This document shows positions 1-5,432 of a stretch of 5,472 nt of DNA, piece by piece. Position 1 is the stretch's first letter. Each line of letters opens with the position of its first letter. The stretch spans positions 1-5,472 of the forward strand of contig JAGRBY010000500.1 of assembly GCA_020433835.1 (NCBI GenBank), given 5' to 3'. This DNA is from Anaerolineae bacterium. GTDB lineage: Bacteria; Chloroflexota; Anaerolineae; 4572-78; J111. A program made the position numbers and the translations under genes. The notes beneath the pieces were generated by a model, which searched no databases, was not told where the DNA came from, and was given only the letters and a program-made list of their open reading frames with translations.

Positions 1-66
1 TCCCTCCCAAAGGGAGGGACTTGCCCGGTTCTCCCCCCTTTGGGGGGAGTTAGAGGGGGGCTAATC
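1..66. repeat. GC-rich double-hairpin intergenic repeat (REP-like), probably cut by the window edge
   Basis: Two perfect short hairpins sit side by side. TCCCTCCC (1-8) pairs with GGGAGGGA (12-19) around an AAA loop, and CTCCCCCC (31-38) pairs with GGGGGGAG (42-49) around a TTT loop. A further G-run follows at 55-60. Tandem C-run/G-run hairpins in non-coding DNA are typical of dispersed palindromic repeats in large bacterial genomes. The element may continue to the left of the window. No U-tract follows either stem in either direction, so I do not call a terminator. Whether it is repeated elsewhere in the genome cannot be seen here. Confidence 0.55.
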
Positions 67-994
67 CCACCTGCATAAGTCATACTTATAACGTGTTTGG
101 GCGCGTTGAGGTTCCGTTCGGAATAGGGAGAGAGGGGATGAGCACGCTTTGCCACCGTATATGGTAGCACGGACAAAGCAAAATTACTAGATTAGCGGCT
201 GATAACTCACCGACAGTTTGGGCGACGGTTGGGCGTGGGAGAACGGGACGAAGGAAGATACCAGATGAATAAATAGACCAAAAATCTATGAATTCCGTTA
301 GAATTTCCCCCAGACCTATTGACGAATAATGAAAAACCCGTTAAAATTTTCTTCTATCCCTACTTAACGTAAAAACTACAACTTGTGATGTGGGCTAACC
401 GTCGAACCGTTTACCTCTCTTCTCGCAAGAGCGGCAAAATACTTTTATAGCCGGCACAAGGAAGGTACGAATAGAGAATATCGTAAGTCACTTTTATTAC
501 TTTACGACAAAAGCCGCACCAATAGCGCCTTGCTACATTTCTTCTTGTGTGTGCAGCATAGTACCCAGGTAGATACCATTTTTTCCCTGTGACCTAAAAA
601 TCTATACATTATCATTCGGATAGATAGGCATTGTGAGACCTGTACGTCTCTGGGCGTTCTACTGCCCCAACATATCGTCTCTTTGCAACCTTATTTTGTA
701 GGGCAAACTTAAGTTCGCCCTATACTGGCCCTGTTCATAGAACAAGTTGTTAAATTGTTGTGTTTTAGGATAAACGAGAGCACAAAGTGCTAATTTGCGC
801 TACAAAACGCCTAATTTTGTGCCAACTTCGTCAGTTCTATGCTATAAAACACGTCACAAATGCGTAGGAGGATATTGCTTATCGAGAAATAGGTCACCGA
901 ACAAGTTCGACGACGGAATAAAGTTTCGATCATGTCTGCCAAGAAGCAAATCCATGCAAATTATCTATTATAAAGTATCAAAGAGGAGACTTAG
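67..994. other. Long gene-free AT-richer spacer upstream of the peptidase gene
   Basis: No convincing coding region is present on either strand. The longest reading frame near the peptidase (TTG start at 795, stop at 996-998) has no clear SD, a Lys/Arg/Ser-rich unpatterned product and no recognisable domain. The stretch is visibly richer in A+T than the flanking genes. It contains several small dyads between about 630 and 795: GAGAC/GTCTC at 635-650, the 24-bp palindrome at 699-722, TGTTC/GAACA at 732-744, AACAA/TTGTT at 741-751 and AGCAC/GTGCT at 779-791. I see no tRNA or rRNA. A short sequence (GACC, an optional T, then AAAAATCTAT) occurs at about 276-289 and again at 591-605. The stretch could hold the peptidase promoter, an unrecognised small RNA, or the decayed remains of a gene. 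Confidence 0.6.
699..722. repeat. Near-perfect 24-bp palindrome (operator-like or REP-like)
   Basis: The two 12-base halves TAGGGCAAACTT and AAGTTCGCCCTA are reverse complements except for one A/C mismatch (705 against 716). There is no spacer at the centre, which is the central CTTAAG. A loop-free palindrome of this length can be a dimeric regulator's site, a cruciform-forming site or a small dispersed palindromic repeat. It lies about 280 bases upstream of the peptidase start, rather far for a classical operator of that gene, so a dispersed repeat is at least as likely. Confidence 0.5.
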
Positions 995-999
995 ATAGA

Positions 1000-2535
1000 A
1001 TGAAGAAGCATTTACTTTTTCCCGCAGTTATGGGAACATTATTAGCCATTGTGATCAGCGTTACGTTTGTGTCGGCCGCGGTTGAGGTTGACACGGAGGC
1101 GCTGCGCGATGCCGTTACGGTTGATGGTGTTCGCGCTCACCAGCAAGCGTTACAAAGCATTGCCAACGCCAACGGCGGCATCCGCGAAGCCAGTTCACCG
1201 GGTTATGACGCATCGGTGGACTACGTTGTTGAACAGGTAACAAACGCCGGTTACGAGGTTACCGTTCAGGACTTTGAGTACCCCTATTTCGAAGAGCGAG
1301 AGCCGGCCACCCTCAAACAGACCGCGCCGAGTGAAGTAGAATATGAATATCTGGCTGATTTCTATACGATGGACTATTCCGGCAGTGGTGAGGCAACCGC
1401 GCCTCTTCAGGCGGTTGACCTGATACTGCCGCCCGCCGCTGCCGCCAATACCTCAACCAGTGGCTGTGAGCCGGAGGATTTTGACGACTTCATCGCGGGC
1501 AACATCGCGCTGATCCAGCGGGGAACCTGTACCTTTGCCCTAAAAGCTGAAAATGCGAGAGATGCCGGAGCGGTTGGGGTTATTATCTTCAACGAAGGCC
1601 AGCCGGGTCGTGAGGATTTGTTTGGCGGGACGCTGGGTGGCCCCATTGATGGCGTTCCTCCTGTATTAAGCGCCAGCTTTGCCTTTGGCACGACGTTGAA
1701 TGATTTAATTAGTGATGATTTTAGGCTGACTATTAAAGTCGATGCCTTTTCCGAAATCCGCACCTCGAAGAACGTGCTGGCTGAAACGCCGGATGGGCGC
1801 GATGACCGGGTTGTTGTGGTTGGTGCCCACCTGGATTCGGTGCCGAACGGCCCTGGCATTCAAGATAACGGCAGCGGCTCGGCTGCCATCCTGGAAATCG
1901 CTTTGCAAATGGCCGCCCTGGACATCGAGCCGCGCAACAAAGTTCGCTTTGCCTGGTGGGGTGCTGAAGAAGCCGGGCTGCTTGGCTCACAGTACTATGT
2001 CGACCACTTAAGCAGCAGACAGATTAAAGACATCGCCGTTAACCTCAACTTCGATATGATTGGCTCGCCCAACTACGTGCCCTTTGTCTACGATGGCGAC
2101 GGCTCGGCTACGGACACGTCCGGCCCCAACGGCTCCAAGAACATCGAATCAATCTTTCTGGAGTACTTCGATGAGGTGGCCCAGGTTCCGGTCAAACCGA
2201 CCGCCTTTGATGGTCGCTCGGACTACGGTCCCTTCATTGAAGTGGGTATTCCGGCCGGCGGTCTCTTTACCGGCGCTGAAGAAATCAAGACCGAAGAAGA
2301 AGCCTCTGTCTATGGCGGCACCGCCGGGGAAGCGTACGACCCCTGCTACCACCAGGCTTGCGATAACTTCGATAACATCAACCTGGAAGCCCTTGACATC
2401 ATGTCTGACGCCGCCGCCCACTCGGTTTTGACCTTTGCCCAAACCACGTCATCCGTGAACGGCACGGATAAGGGTAAAGGCAATCCTAAATTTGCCGAGG
2501 CAATGGATTACAAAGGCTCGCATCTAAAGAAGTAA
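1000..2535 (+). CDS. Secreted PA-domain M28 family zinc aminopeptidase
   Basis: This 511-aa protein is predicted to be an exported di-zinc aminopeptidase that removes N-terminal residues from peptides outside the cell or cell membrane. Residues 1 to about 26 form a signal peptide: a Lys-Lys start, a hydrophobic core and a VSA-A cleavage site. A protease-associated (PA) domain lies at about 130-245, with Cys156 and Cys177 a likely disulfide and the usual NIALIQRGTCTF stretch. The M28 catalytic domain follows at about 255-480. By spacing against Streptomyces griseus aminopeptidase, the metal ligands are His277, Asp289, Glu324, Asp352 and His451, the catalytic base is Glu323 and the substrate tyrosine is Tyr450. 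Cys449 and Cys454 match that enzyme's active-site disulfide. No key residue is missing. The last 25 or so residues are a Lys/Gly-rich hydrophilic tail without an anchoring signal. The ATG start is supported by GGAG at 985-988 (11-base spacing, slightly long) and by the signal peptide beginning there. The gene is monocistronic, ending in a strong terminator. Family is near certain; the exact substrate is not known. Confidence 0.95.
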   Translation: MKKHLLFPAVMGTLLAIVISVTFVSAAVEVDTEALRDAVTVDGVRAHQQALQSIANANGGIREASSPGYDASVDYVVEQVTNAGYEVTVQDFEYPYFEEREPATLKQTAPSEVEYEYLADFYTMDYSGSGEATAPLQAVDLILPPAAAANTSTSGCEPEDFDDFIAGNIALIQRGTCTFALKAENARDAGAVGVIIFNEGQPGREDLFGGTLGGPIDGVPPVLSASFAFGTTLNDLISDDFRLTIKVDAFSEIRTSKNVLAETPDGRDDRVVVVGAHLDSVPNGPGIQDNGSGSAAILEIALQMAALDIEPRNKVRFAWWGAEEAGLLGSQYYVDHLSSRQIKDIAVNLNFDMIGSPNYVPFVYDGDGSATDTSGPNGSKNIESIFLEYFDEVAQVPVKPTAFDGRSDYGPFIEVGIPAGGLFTGAEEIKTEEEASVYGGTAGEAYDPCYHQACDNFDNINLEALDIMSDAAAHSVLTFAQTTSSVNGTDKGKGNPKFAEAMDYKGSHLKK

Positions 2536-2555
2536 TCTTTACCATTAAGGAATAC

Positions 2556-2593
2556 AAAACGGGGACAAGCATGGTGTCTTGTCCCCGTTTTTT
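2556..2593 (+). terminator. Rho-independent terminator of the peptidase gene
   Basis: AAAACGGGGACAAG (2556-2569) pairs perfectly with CTTGTCCCCGTTTT (2578-2591) across an 8-base loop, and the right arm runs into six T residues (2588-2593). It begins 20 bases after the peptidase stop codon. Read on the minus strand, the stem is also followed by TTTT, so it may stop transcription coming from the convergent 273-aa gene as well. Confidence 0.93.
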
Positions 2594-2624
2594 GGTGGTG
2601 GTACGATAAAAGAGGCATATTTTG

Positions 2625-2685
2625 CCCTCACCCCGTCGCTAACGCGACTCCCCTCTCCCTGAGAGAGAGGGGTTGGGGGTGAGGG
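2625..2685. repeat. Three-hairpin REP-like palindromic repeat between convergent genes
   Basis: The outer arms CCCTCACCCC (2625-2634) and GGGGTGAGGG (2676-2685) are perfect reverse complements. Nested inside are GTCGC/GCGAC (2635-2639 with 2644-2648, TAAC loop) and CCCCTCTC/GAGAGGGG (2650-2657 with 2665-2672, 7-base loop). Folded, this gives a closing stem with two side hairpins, a cloverleaf-like shape. This CCCTCACCCC...GGGGTGAGGG architecture is common as dispersed intergenic repeats in many bacteria. It lies between the 3' ends of two convergent genes, the usual place for REP elements. It has no coding capacity; mobility would have to come from elsewhere. Confidence 0.7.
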
Positions 2686-2747
2686 TAATTTTCACGAAAG
2701 TCCTTCGAGCACCGGCCCAAAATCATCTCGGCAATTGTGGCTACTTA

Positions 2748-3569
2748 CTACGTAACGTTCTGCACCACAACCTCAGCCGAGCCGTTGAGGTCAACGGTGC
2801 CGGTGGGCGTATCGGCCGATTCGGTTTCGGGGGTGGTGCTGGTTTCCGGAGCGGTTTCTTCGTTAGCTTCGGTCGATTTGGTCGAGCGGACAACCACATC
2901 AAAGCCCCAGCGCTTCAGATCGAGGGTAATGGTGTGGTCATAGTGCAACACAATAATTATCGCCGCCGCCAGACGCAGCGCTTCTCTTAGCCGCTGGAAA
3001 GAGGTATCGCGGGCAATACGGCTGGTAGTCCGTTGCGACATACTGCTCTTGCAGACCTTTTGGGTGGCAATCCACTGGTCGCGCACGTCCGTCACCTCGG
3101 CCAGCGAGGGCGGCTCGAAGCGCTCTTCCGCCGAGCGGGTTTCTTCTTTGGCGATATAGGTATTTAAGACCCGCATAATCTCTTTTCTATTCTTGGGGAA
3201 CATAATGTTGCGGGTGGTTTGCTTTACTTCAAAGCCCCAGGCTTCGGCTTGTTCGGGTGTTTCCCAAAAAGTGTCTTTGAGCATGTGCTGGATACGTTTG
3301 AGGTACTGACGAACTTTCTTTTCAAGGCGCTTGATACTTTCCGAGGCAATGGTGCGTTGGGCTTCGCTGCTGTGAAATTCAGTGCTGTGAGGACGACATT
3401 CTTGCAGCAGCTTGGCCAGATGGGCGGCCACCGGCGACTGTTTCTCTGGGGGTAAGGTCTGGTCGTAAGCCAGGATGCCTTCGCCTAAATTGATGAGGTC
3501 GGCGTGTTCATCCGCTTCGGGGATATCGACCTGGTACTGACTGAGCGTATCGAGAATAAGTTGGAGCAT
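2748..3569 (-). CDS. Hypothetical helical protein with duplicated WGF(E/D)V motif and acidic Thr/Pro-rich tail
   Basis: I do not recognise the family of this 273-aa protein. It has no signal peptide. Most of it looks alpha-helical: a charged helix pair at about 70-110 (coiled-coil-like, RLEKKVRQYLKRIQHML) and another at about 184-220, with a short hydrophobic run AAAIIIVL at 201-208 that is too short and isolated for a confident membrane span. Each helical segment is followed by the same short motif, WGFEV at 111-115 and WGFDV at 221-225, which suggests an internal duplication. Residues about 229-258 form a low-complexity Thr/Glu/Pro/Ser tail. The frame stays open upstream to 3911, but that extension overlaps the neighbouring gene. 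The ATG at 3567-3569 is chosen because AAAGGA precedes it by 7 bases. The gene lies 64 bases downstream of the 545-aa gene on the same strand and may be co-transcribed with it. Probably cytoplasmic; function unknown. Confidence 0.8.
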   Translation of the reverse strand: MLQLILDTLSQYQVDIPEADEHADLINLGEGILAYDQTLPPEKQSPVAAHLAKLLQECRPHSTEFHSSEAQRTIASESIKRLEKKVRQYLKRIQHMLKDTFWETPEQAEAWGFEVKQTTRNIMFPKNRKEIMRVLNTYIAKEETRSAEERFEPPSLAEVTDVRDQWIATQKVCKSSMSQRTTSRIARDTSFQRLREALRLAAAIIIVLHYDHTITLDLKRWGFDVVVRSTKSTEANEETAPETSTTPETESADTPTGTVDLNGSAEVVVQNVT

Positions 3570-3576
3570 GGATGGG

Positions 3577-3582
3577 TCCTTT
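3577..3582 (-). promoter_or_regulatory. Ribosome binding site fixing the start of the 273-aa gene
   Basis: On the minus strand the sequence reads AAAGGA, 7 bases before the ATG at 3569-3567. This favours that start over the next in-frame ATG upstream (3611-3609), which has only a T-run in front of it and lies inside a hairpin. The site abuts the left copy of the 10-bp direct repeat, so a proposed insertion would have spared the gene's translation signal. Confidence 0.75.
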
Positions 3583-3592
3583 CTAGTGTCTA
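3583..3592. repeat. Left copy of a 10-bp direct repeat
   Basis: CTAGTGTCTA occurs here and again, identically and in the same orientation, at 5380-5389, bracketing the 545-aa gene and its hairpins. It could be a target-site duplication or a short recombination core. By rough estimate, a 10-base match between two 100-base flanks arises by chance about one time in a hundred. Confidence 0.5.
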
Positions 3593-3629
3593 GGCGCTTA
3601 CGCCGCAACATCGACAAAAAAATGTCGAT
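3593..3629. repeat. Tandem hairpins at the left edge, between the two minus-strand genes
   Basis: GGCG/CGCC (3593-3596 with 3601-3604, CTTA loop) begins at the base after the direct repeat. ATCGACA/TGTCGAT (3610-3616 with 3623-3629) encloses six A residues. The second stem lies 4 bases past the 545-aa gene's stop codon. In minus-strand transcript sense the Ts are in the loop and no U-tract follows, so it is a weak terminator at best. It could be an intercistronic mRNA-stability hairpin or the structured end of a mobile element. Confidence 0.6.
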
Positions 3630-3633
3630 AGAA

Positions 3634-5271
3634 TTAAATGGCAAGGCCAAGGGCTTGAAACAAATTATGCATGGCCACTTGGATGGTTTGATAAAGGACA
3701 TCAATCGGAGATTGATGCTTAGGTTTGGGACCAGATTTGGGTTTGCCCGCCCCAGCAAGAATAGGTTTGATAACCTTCTCCCGCAAAACCAACAACGCGG
3801 CCATAGTTTGTAGGCCATGGGGCGAGGCCTGATAACGGCGGGAGAGACCCATTTTACGGACCCACTGTTTAGCCCGGAATTTTTTGAGGTCGTAAGCAGC
3901 GTGCCGGGCATGATAAGTGGTCACCTGCAAAATATCACGGACCTTGGCCGCCAGAGCAGAAACGGTGAAACCATTGGGAGAGAGGGCTAGCGACACCAGG
4001 GCTTCAAGCACGGCCCGCATTCTGGGTTTGTTGAGGTCAATACCAGCCAATCGCGTCTGCCCCAGATAGCTGGCCTCAGCCAAGGTATCAAGCGTGTCGT
4101 CAGCGATAAAGGCTTGGTCAATATAATAGAGGTGGTCCAGAAAACGAGAGAGAATAGCTTTAAGTTGAGCCACAATCGGGGGGAAGTTGGGTAAGGAGCG
4201 GGAAGTGGCTAAGGCCTTGGTGTTATGAACAATCACCTCGCACCGGAGAACGTTAGCGCCTTTGGTATACAACTTGAGGGTCAGTTTGCCAAAGTGGATC
4301 TTAAAGATGGTCAAGTTGTAGCGTGGTCTCTCGGTTACAATCTCCAGGCGGGGGGGCTGGTTGCCTTGCCGCCGATACGGGCGGCGTTTGGCCCCAAAGA
4401 TGGTTTTGAGCCGTTTGAGATCTAAACGGGTGCGGGTGCGGTCAATCAACGCTTCAAAGAGTTGTTCCATCTGACCCGCCCGCTTAAAGAGCAGGTTGCG
4501 ACTGTATTCGACTTGATAAAGCGAATAATCATAGGCAAAGCCGGTTCGCTCTTGCTCGGGTAGAGATAAGGCAAAGCCCAGGCAGGTCGAATACAACCAG
4601 CGGTCACAAACCTGACGCAGTGGCCCTACAGTGTTCGCTGAACACAAGGTCTCTGCCAGCTGCGCCAGGTCTGTGTCGCTCTCGACTTGGCTGAAACAGT
4701 TGCCTTCTTTCCGAAATGACAGCCCGGCCTGAACGGCTTGCCGGGCCAGATACTCATGACCATTGAGTATAACCTGCGCCCCAAAAGGCGGATGTCCGCT
4801 CATCCGAATCGTGATGTGCCCCCAGTCGGGGTCGATGATATGAAAGTAGTAATGATTGACTGACGGGTACTTGCGGACAAGGTTTTGAATGCGACCCGCC
4901 TGGTTTTGCTGCACGTGCCAGGCTGGGGCCGAAGCTCGACCAACCAGCACCGCAAACAACCCCACAAAATCAGGCTCTTGGGGCAAATATGGCTGGGCGA
5001 TCTCGTGCTTGCGGTCGCCTGATTGGCAATATATCACGGGAATGCCGGCCTTTTTGGCATAGGCCCGCAACCGACGACTAAACCGACCCGCTAACCGCAT
5101 CAGATGGGTATTATCCAGTTCATCATCGTTCCCGTGCAACTCGCGCCACCAGTTTCGAAACCCACCCGCGATGTGCCCTCGCCGAAAGTAGGCATTCAAC
5201 ACAATCCGGTCAGGACTATCATACGTACCGGTCATATATTCGGCATAAGCTTGACTTAACTCGTCTGTCAT
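3634..5271 (-). CDS. Large conserved-looking protein of unknown function; putative mobile-element protein with C-terminal winged helix
   Basis: This 545-aa protein appears soluble, with no signal peptide or membrane span. It resembles, from memory, a family labelled hypothetical and sometimes multicopy in Chloroflexota and other soil or freshwater bacteria; I cannot name a domain with certainty. Regions that look like conserved cores are an N-terminal Arg/Trp-rich block (about 18-95, including GGFRNWWRELHG, RLAGRFSRRLRAYA and GIPVIYCQSGDRKHE), a His/Asp-rich block (138-175, with NHYYFHIIDPDWGHITI and SGHPPFG), a basic GAKRRPYRR stretch (293-301), and a strand-rich block (about 320-350). Residues about 425-500 look like a winged helix (DLKKFRAKQW, then LREKVIKPIL), followed by a Lys/Pro/Gly linker. 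Clustered polar residues and basic patches suggest nucleic-acid binding or cleavage; this is inference. Start: ATG with AAGGAG (5280-5285) 8 bases upstream. It is the sole gene between the direct repeats and lies 64 bases upstream of the 273-aa gene. Confidence 0.88.
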   Translation of the reverse strand: MTDELSQAYAEYMTGTYDSPDRIVLNAYFRRGHIAGGFRNWWRELHGNDDELDNTHLMRLAGRFSRRLRAYAKKAGIPVIYCQSGDRKHEIAQPYLPQEPDFVGLFAVLVGRASAPAWHVQQNQAGRIQNLVRKYPSVNHYYFHIIDPDWGHITIRMSGHPPFGAQVILNGHEYLARQAVQAGLSFRKEGNCFSQVESDTDLAQLAETLCSANTVGPLRQVCDRWLYSTCLGFALSLPEQERTGFAYDYSLYQVEYSRNLLFKRAGQMEQLFEALIDRTRTRLDLKRLKTIFGAKRRPYRRQGNQPPRLEIVTERPRYNLTIFKIHFGKLTLKLYTKGANVLRCEVIVHNTKALATSRSLPNFPPIVAQLKAILSRFLDHLYYIDQAFIADDTLDTLAEASYLGQTRLAGIDLNKPRMRAVLEALVSLALSPNGFTVSALAAKVRDILQVTTYHARHAAYDLKKFRAKQWVRKMGLSRRYQASPHGLQTMAALLVLREKVIKPILAGAGKPKSGPKPKHQSPIDVLYQTIQVAMHNLFQALGLAI

Positions 5272-5302
5272 CTCGATTACTCCTTCGTCTTGGCCTGAAG
5301 TA

Positions 5303-5332
5303 AGCTTAGTTCATCTCTTACCTTTGTGTCAA
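5303..5332 (-). promoter_or_regulatory. Candidate sigma-70-type promoter of the 545-aa gene
   Basis: On the minus strand a perfect TTGACA -35 box (5332-5327) is followed after 18 bases by TAAGCT (5308-5303), which keeps the key first, second and last positions of TATAAT but is otherwise weak. The -10 overlaps an imperfect palindrome centred on AAGCTT (5298-5311) that could bind a regulator. Its location, about 32 bases before the ATG and inside the direct repeats, would let the gene be expressed wherever the segment sits. Confidence 0.45.
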
Positions 5333-5334
5333 TT

Positions 5335-5376
5335 GTCCCATAAGGGACCTTTTTTTCTGGGCATCGTCCCAGAAAA
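5335..5376. repeat. Tandem hairpins at the right edge, upstream of the 545-aa gene
   Basis: GTCCC/GGGAC (5335-5339 with 5344-5348, ATAA loop) is followed by TTTTCTGGG/CCCAGAAAA (5353-5361 with 5368-5376, CATCGT loop), the latter a perfect 9-bp stem. The outer stem ends three bases before the right copy of the direct repeat. On neither strand does a U-tract follow the larger stem, so it is not a normal terminator. Paired with the two hairpins at the left edge, this gives both ends a similar two-hairpin layout, although the stem sequences differ. Confidence 0.65.
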
Positions 5377-5379
5377 TGG

Positions 5380-5389
5380 CTAGTGTCTA
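5380..5389. repeat. Right copy of the 10-bp direct repeat
   Basis: CTAGTGTCTA is identical to 3583-3592 and in the same orientation. The bases immediately outside and inside the two copies differ, so the match is exactly 10 bases. This is what a target-site duplication would look like, although the length is also compatible with coincidence. Confidence 0.5.
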
Positions 5390-5417
5390 TTGAATGAATG
5401 GGAACGTATTCAGTTGT

Positions 5418-5432
5418 TGAGAATCATTCTAT
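5418..5432. promoter_or_regulatory. Weak Fur/PerR-like 7-1-7 dyad
   Basis: AGAAT-C-ATTCT (5420-5430) is a perfect dyad set in a 15-base stretch that matches 10 of 14 informative positions of the 7-1-7 Fur consensus (TGATAAT-N-ATTATCA). A wider imperfect inverted repeat encloses it: GTTGTTGA at 5413-5420 and TCAACGACAAC at 5435-5445. It lies upstream of the minus-strand genes, and upstream of the 273-aa gene in particular if the proposed element is removed. It could be an operator for the gene beyond the window, or chance. Confidence 0.25.

Larger units (their letters stand above)
3583..5389 (-). mobile_element. Candidate single-gene mobile element carrying the 545-aa protein
   Basis: Seen in the sequence: an exact 10-bp direct repeat at both edges; two tandem hairpins just inside each edge (3593-3629 and 5335-5376); one large gene filling almost everything between; and that gene's own promoter candidate and SD inside the boundary. 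The interval between repeat copies is 1787 bp, insertion-sequence size. No terminal inverted repeats are visible when the inner edges are compared, so it does not look like a classical DDE insertion sequence. Hairpin-ended elements without inverted repeats are known (IS200/IS605), but the protein shows no obvious HUH/Y1 transposase signature. Inference: an unusual or undescribed element. Alternative: an ordinary two-gene operon with incidental repeats and intergenic hairpins. Confidence 0.4.

Noticed and set aside
31..60. G-quadruplex at the G-runs
   Set aside because: Only two long G-runs are present on this strand (42-47 and 55-60), and the first is already paired in a perfect hairpin; a four-tract quadruplex would need split runs with no loops.
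943..971. Sigma-70 promoter for the peptidase gene with TATTAT at 966-971
   Set aside because: No recognisable -35 box at the right distance, and AT-rich hexamers like this are frequent in the spacer.
795..998. 67-codon plus-strand reading frame with a TTG start just before the peptidase
   Set aside because: No clear SD, no domain or conserved-looking pattern, a Lys/Arg/Ser-rich composition expected from translated AT-rich spacer, and it ends inside the peptidase's own leader.
1407..2442. Several open frames of 67-150 codons on both strands within the peptidase gene
   Set aside because: They are shadows of the M28 coding frame, which has full domain and active-site support; none has an SD or a plausible product.
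3570..3911. Upstream in-frame extension of the 273-aa gene to a start at 3911
   Set aside because: It overlaps the 3' end of the 545-aa gene in another frame, runs through the hairpins and direct repeat, and reads as low-quality sequence. The ATG at 3569 has a well-spaced SD.
4225..4425. 66-codon plus-strand frame antisense to the 545-aa gene
   Set aside because: Short, no SD and lying wholly in a strongly supported gene; best explained as a chance antisense frame.
5353..5376. Intrinsic terminator
   Set aside because: The 9-bp stem is followed by A-rich or mixed sequence rather than a T-tract in either direction, and it lies upstream of a gene rather than after one.
3593..5379. Classical IS with terminal inverted repeats
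   Set aside because: The inner edges next to the direct repeats (GGCGCTTACGCC against CCATTTTCTGGG read inward) do not match, so only a non-classical element remains possible.
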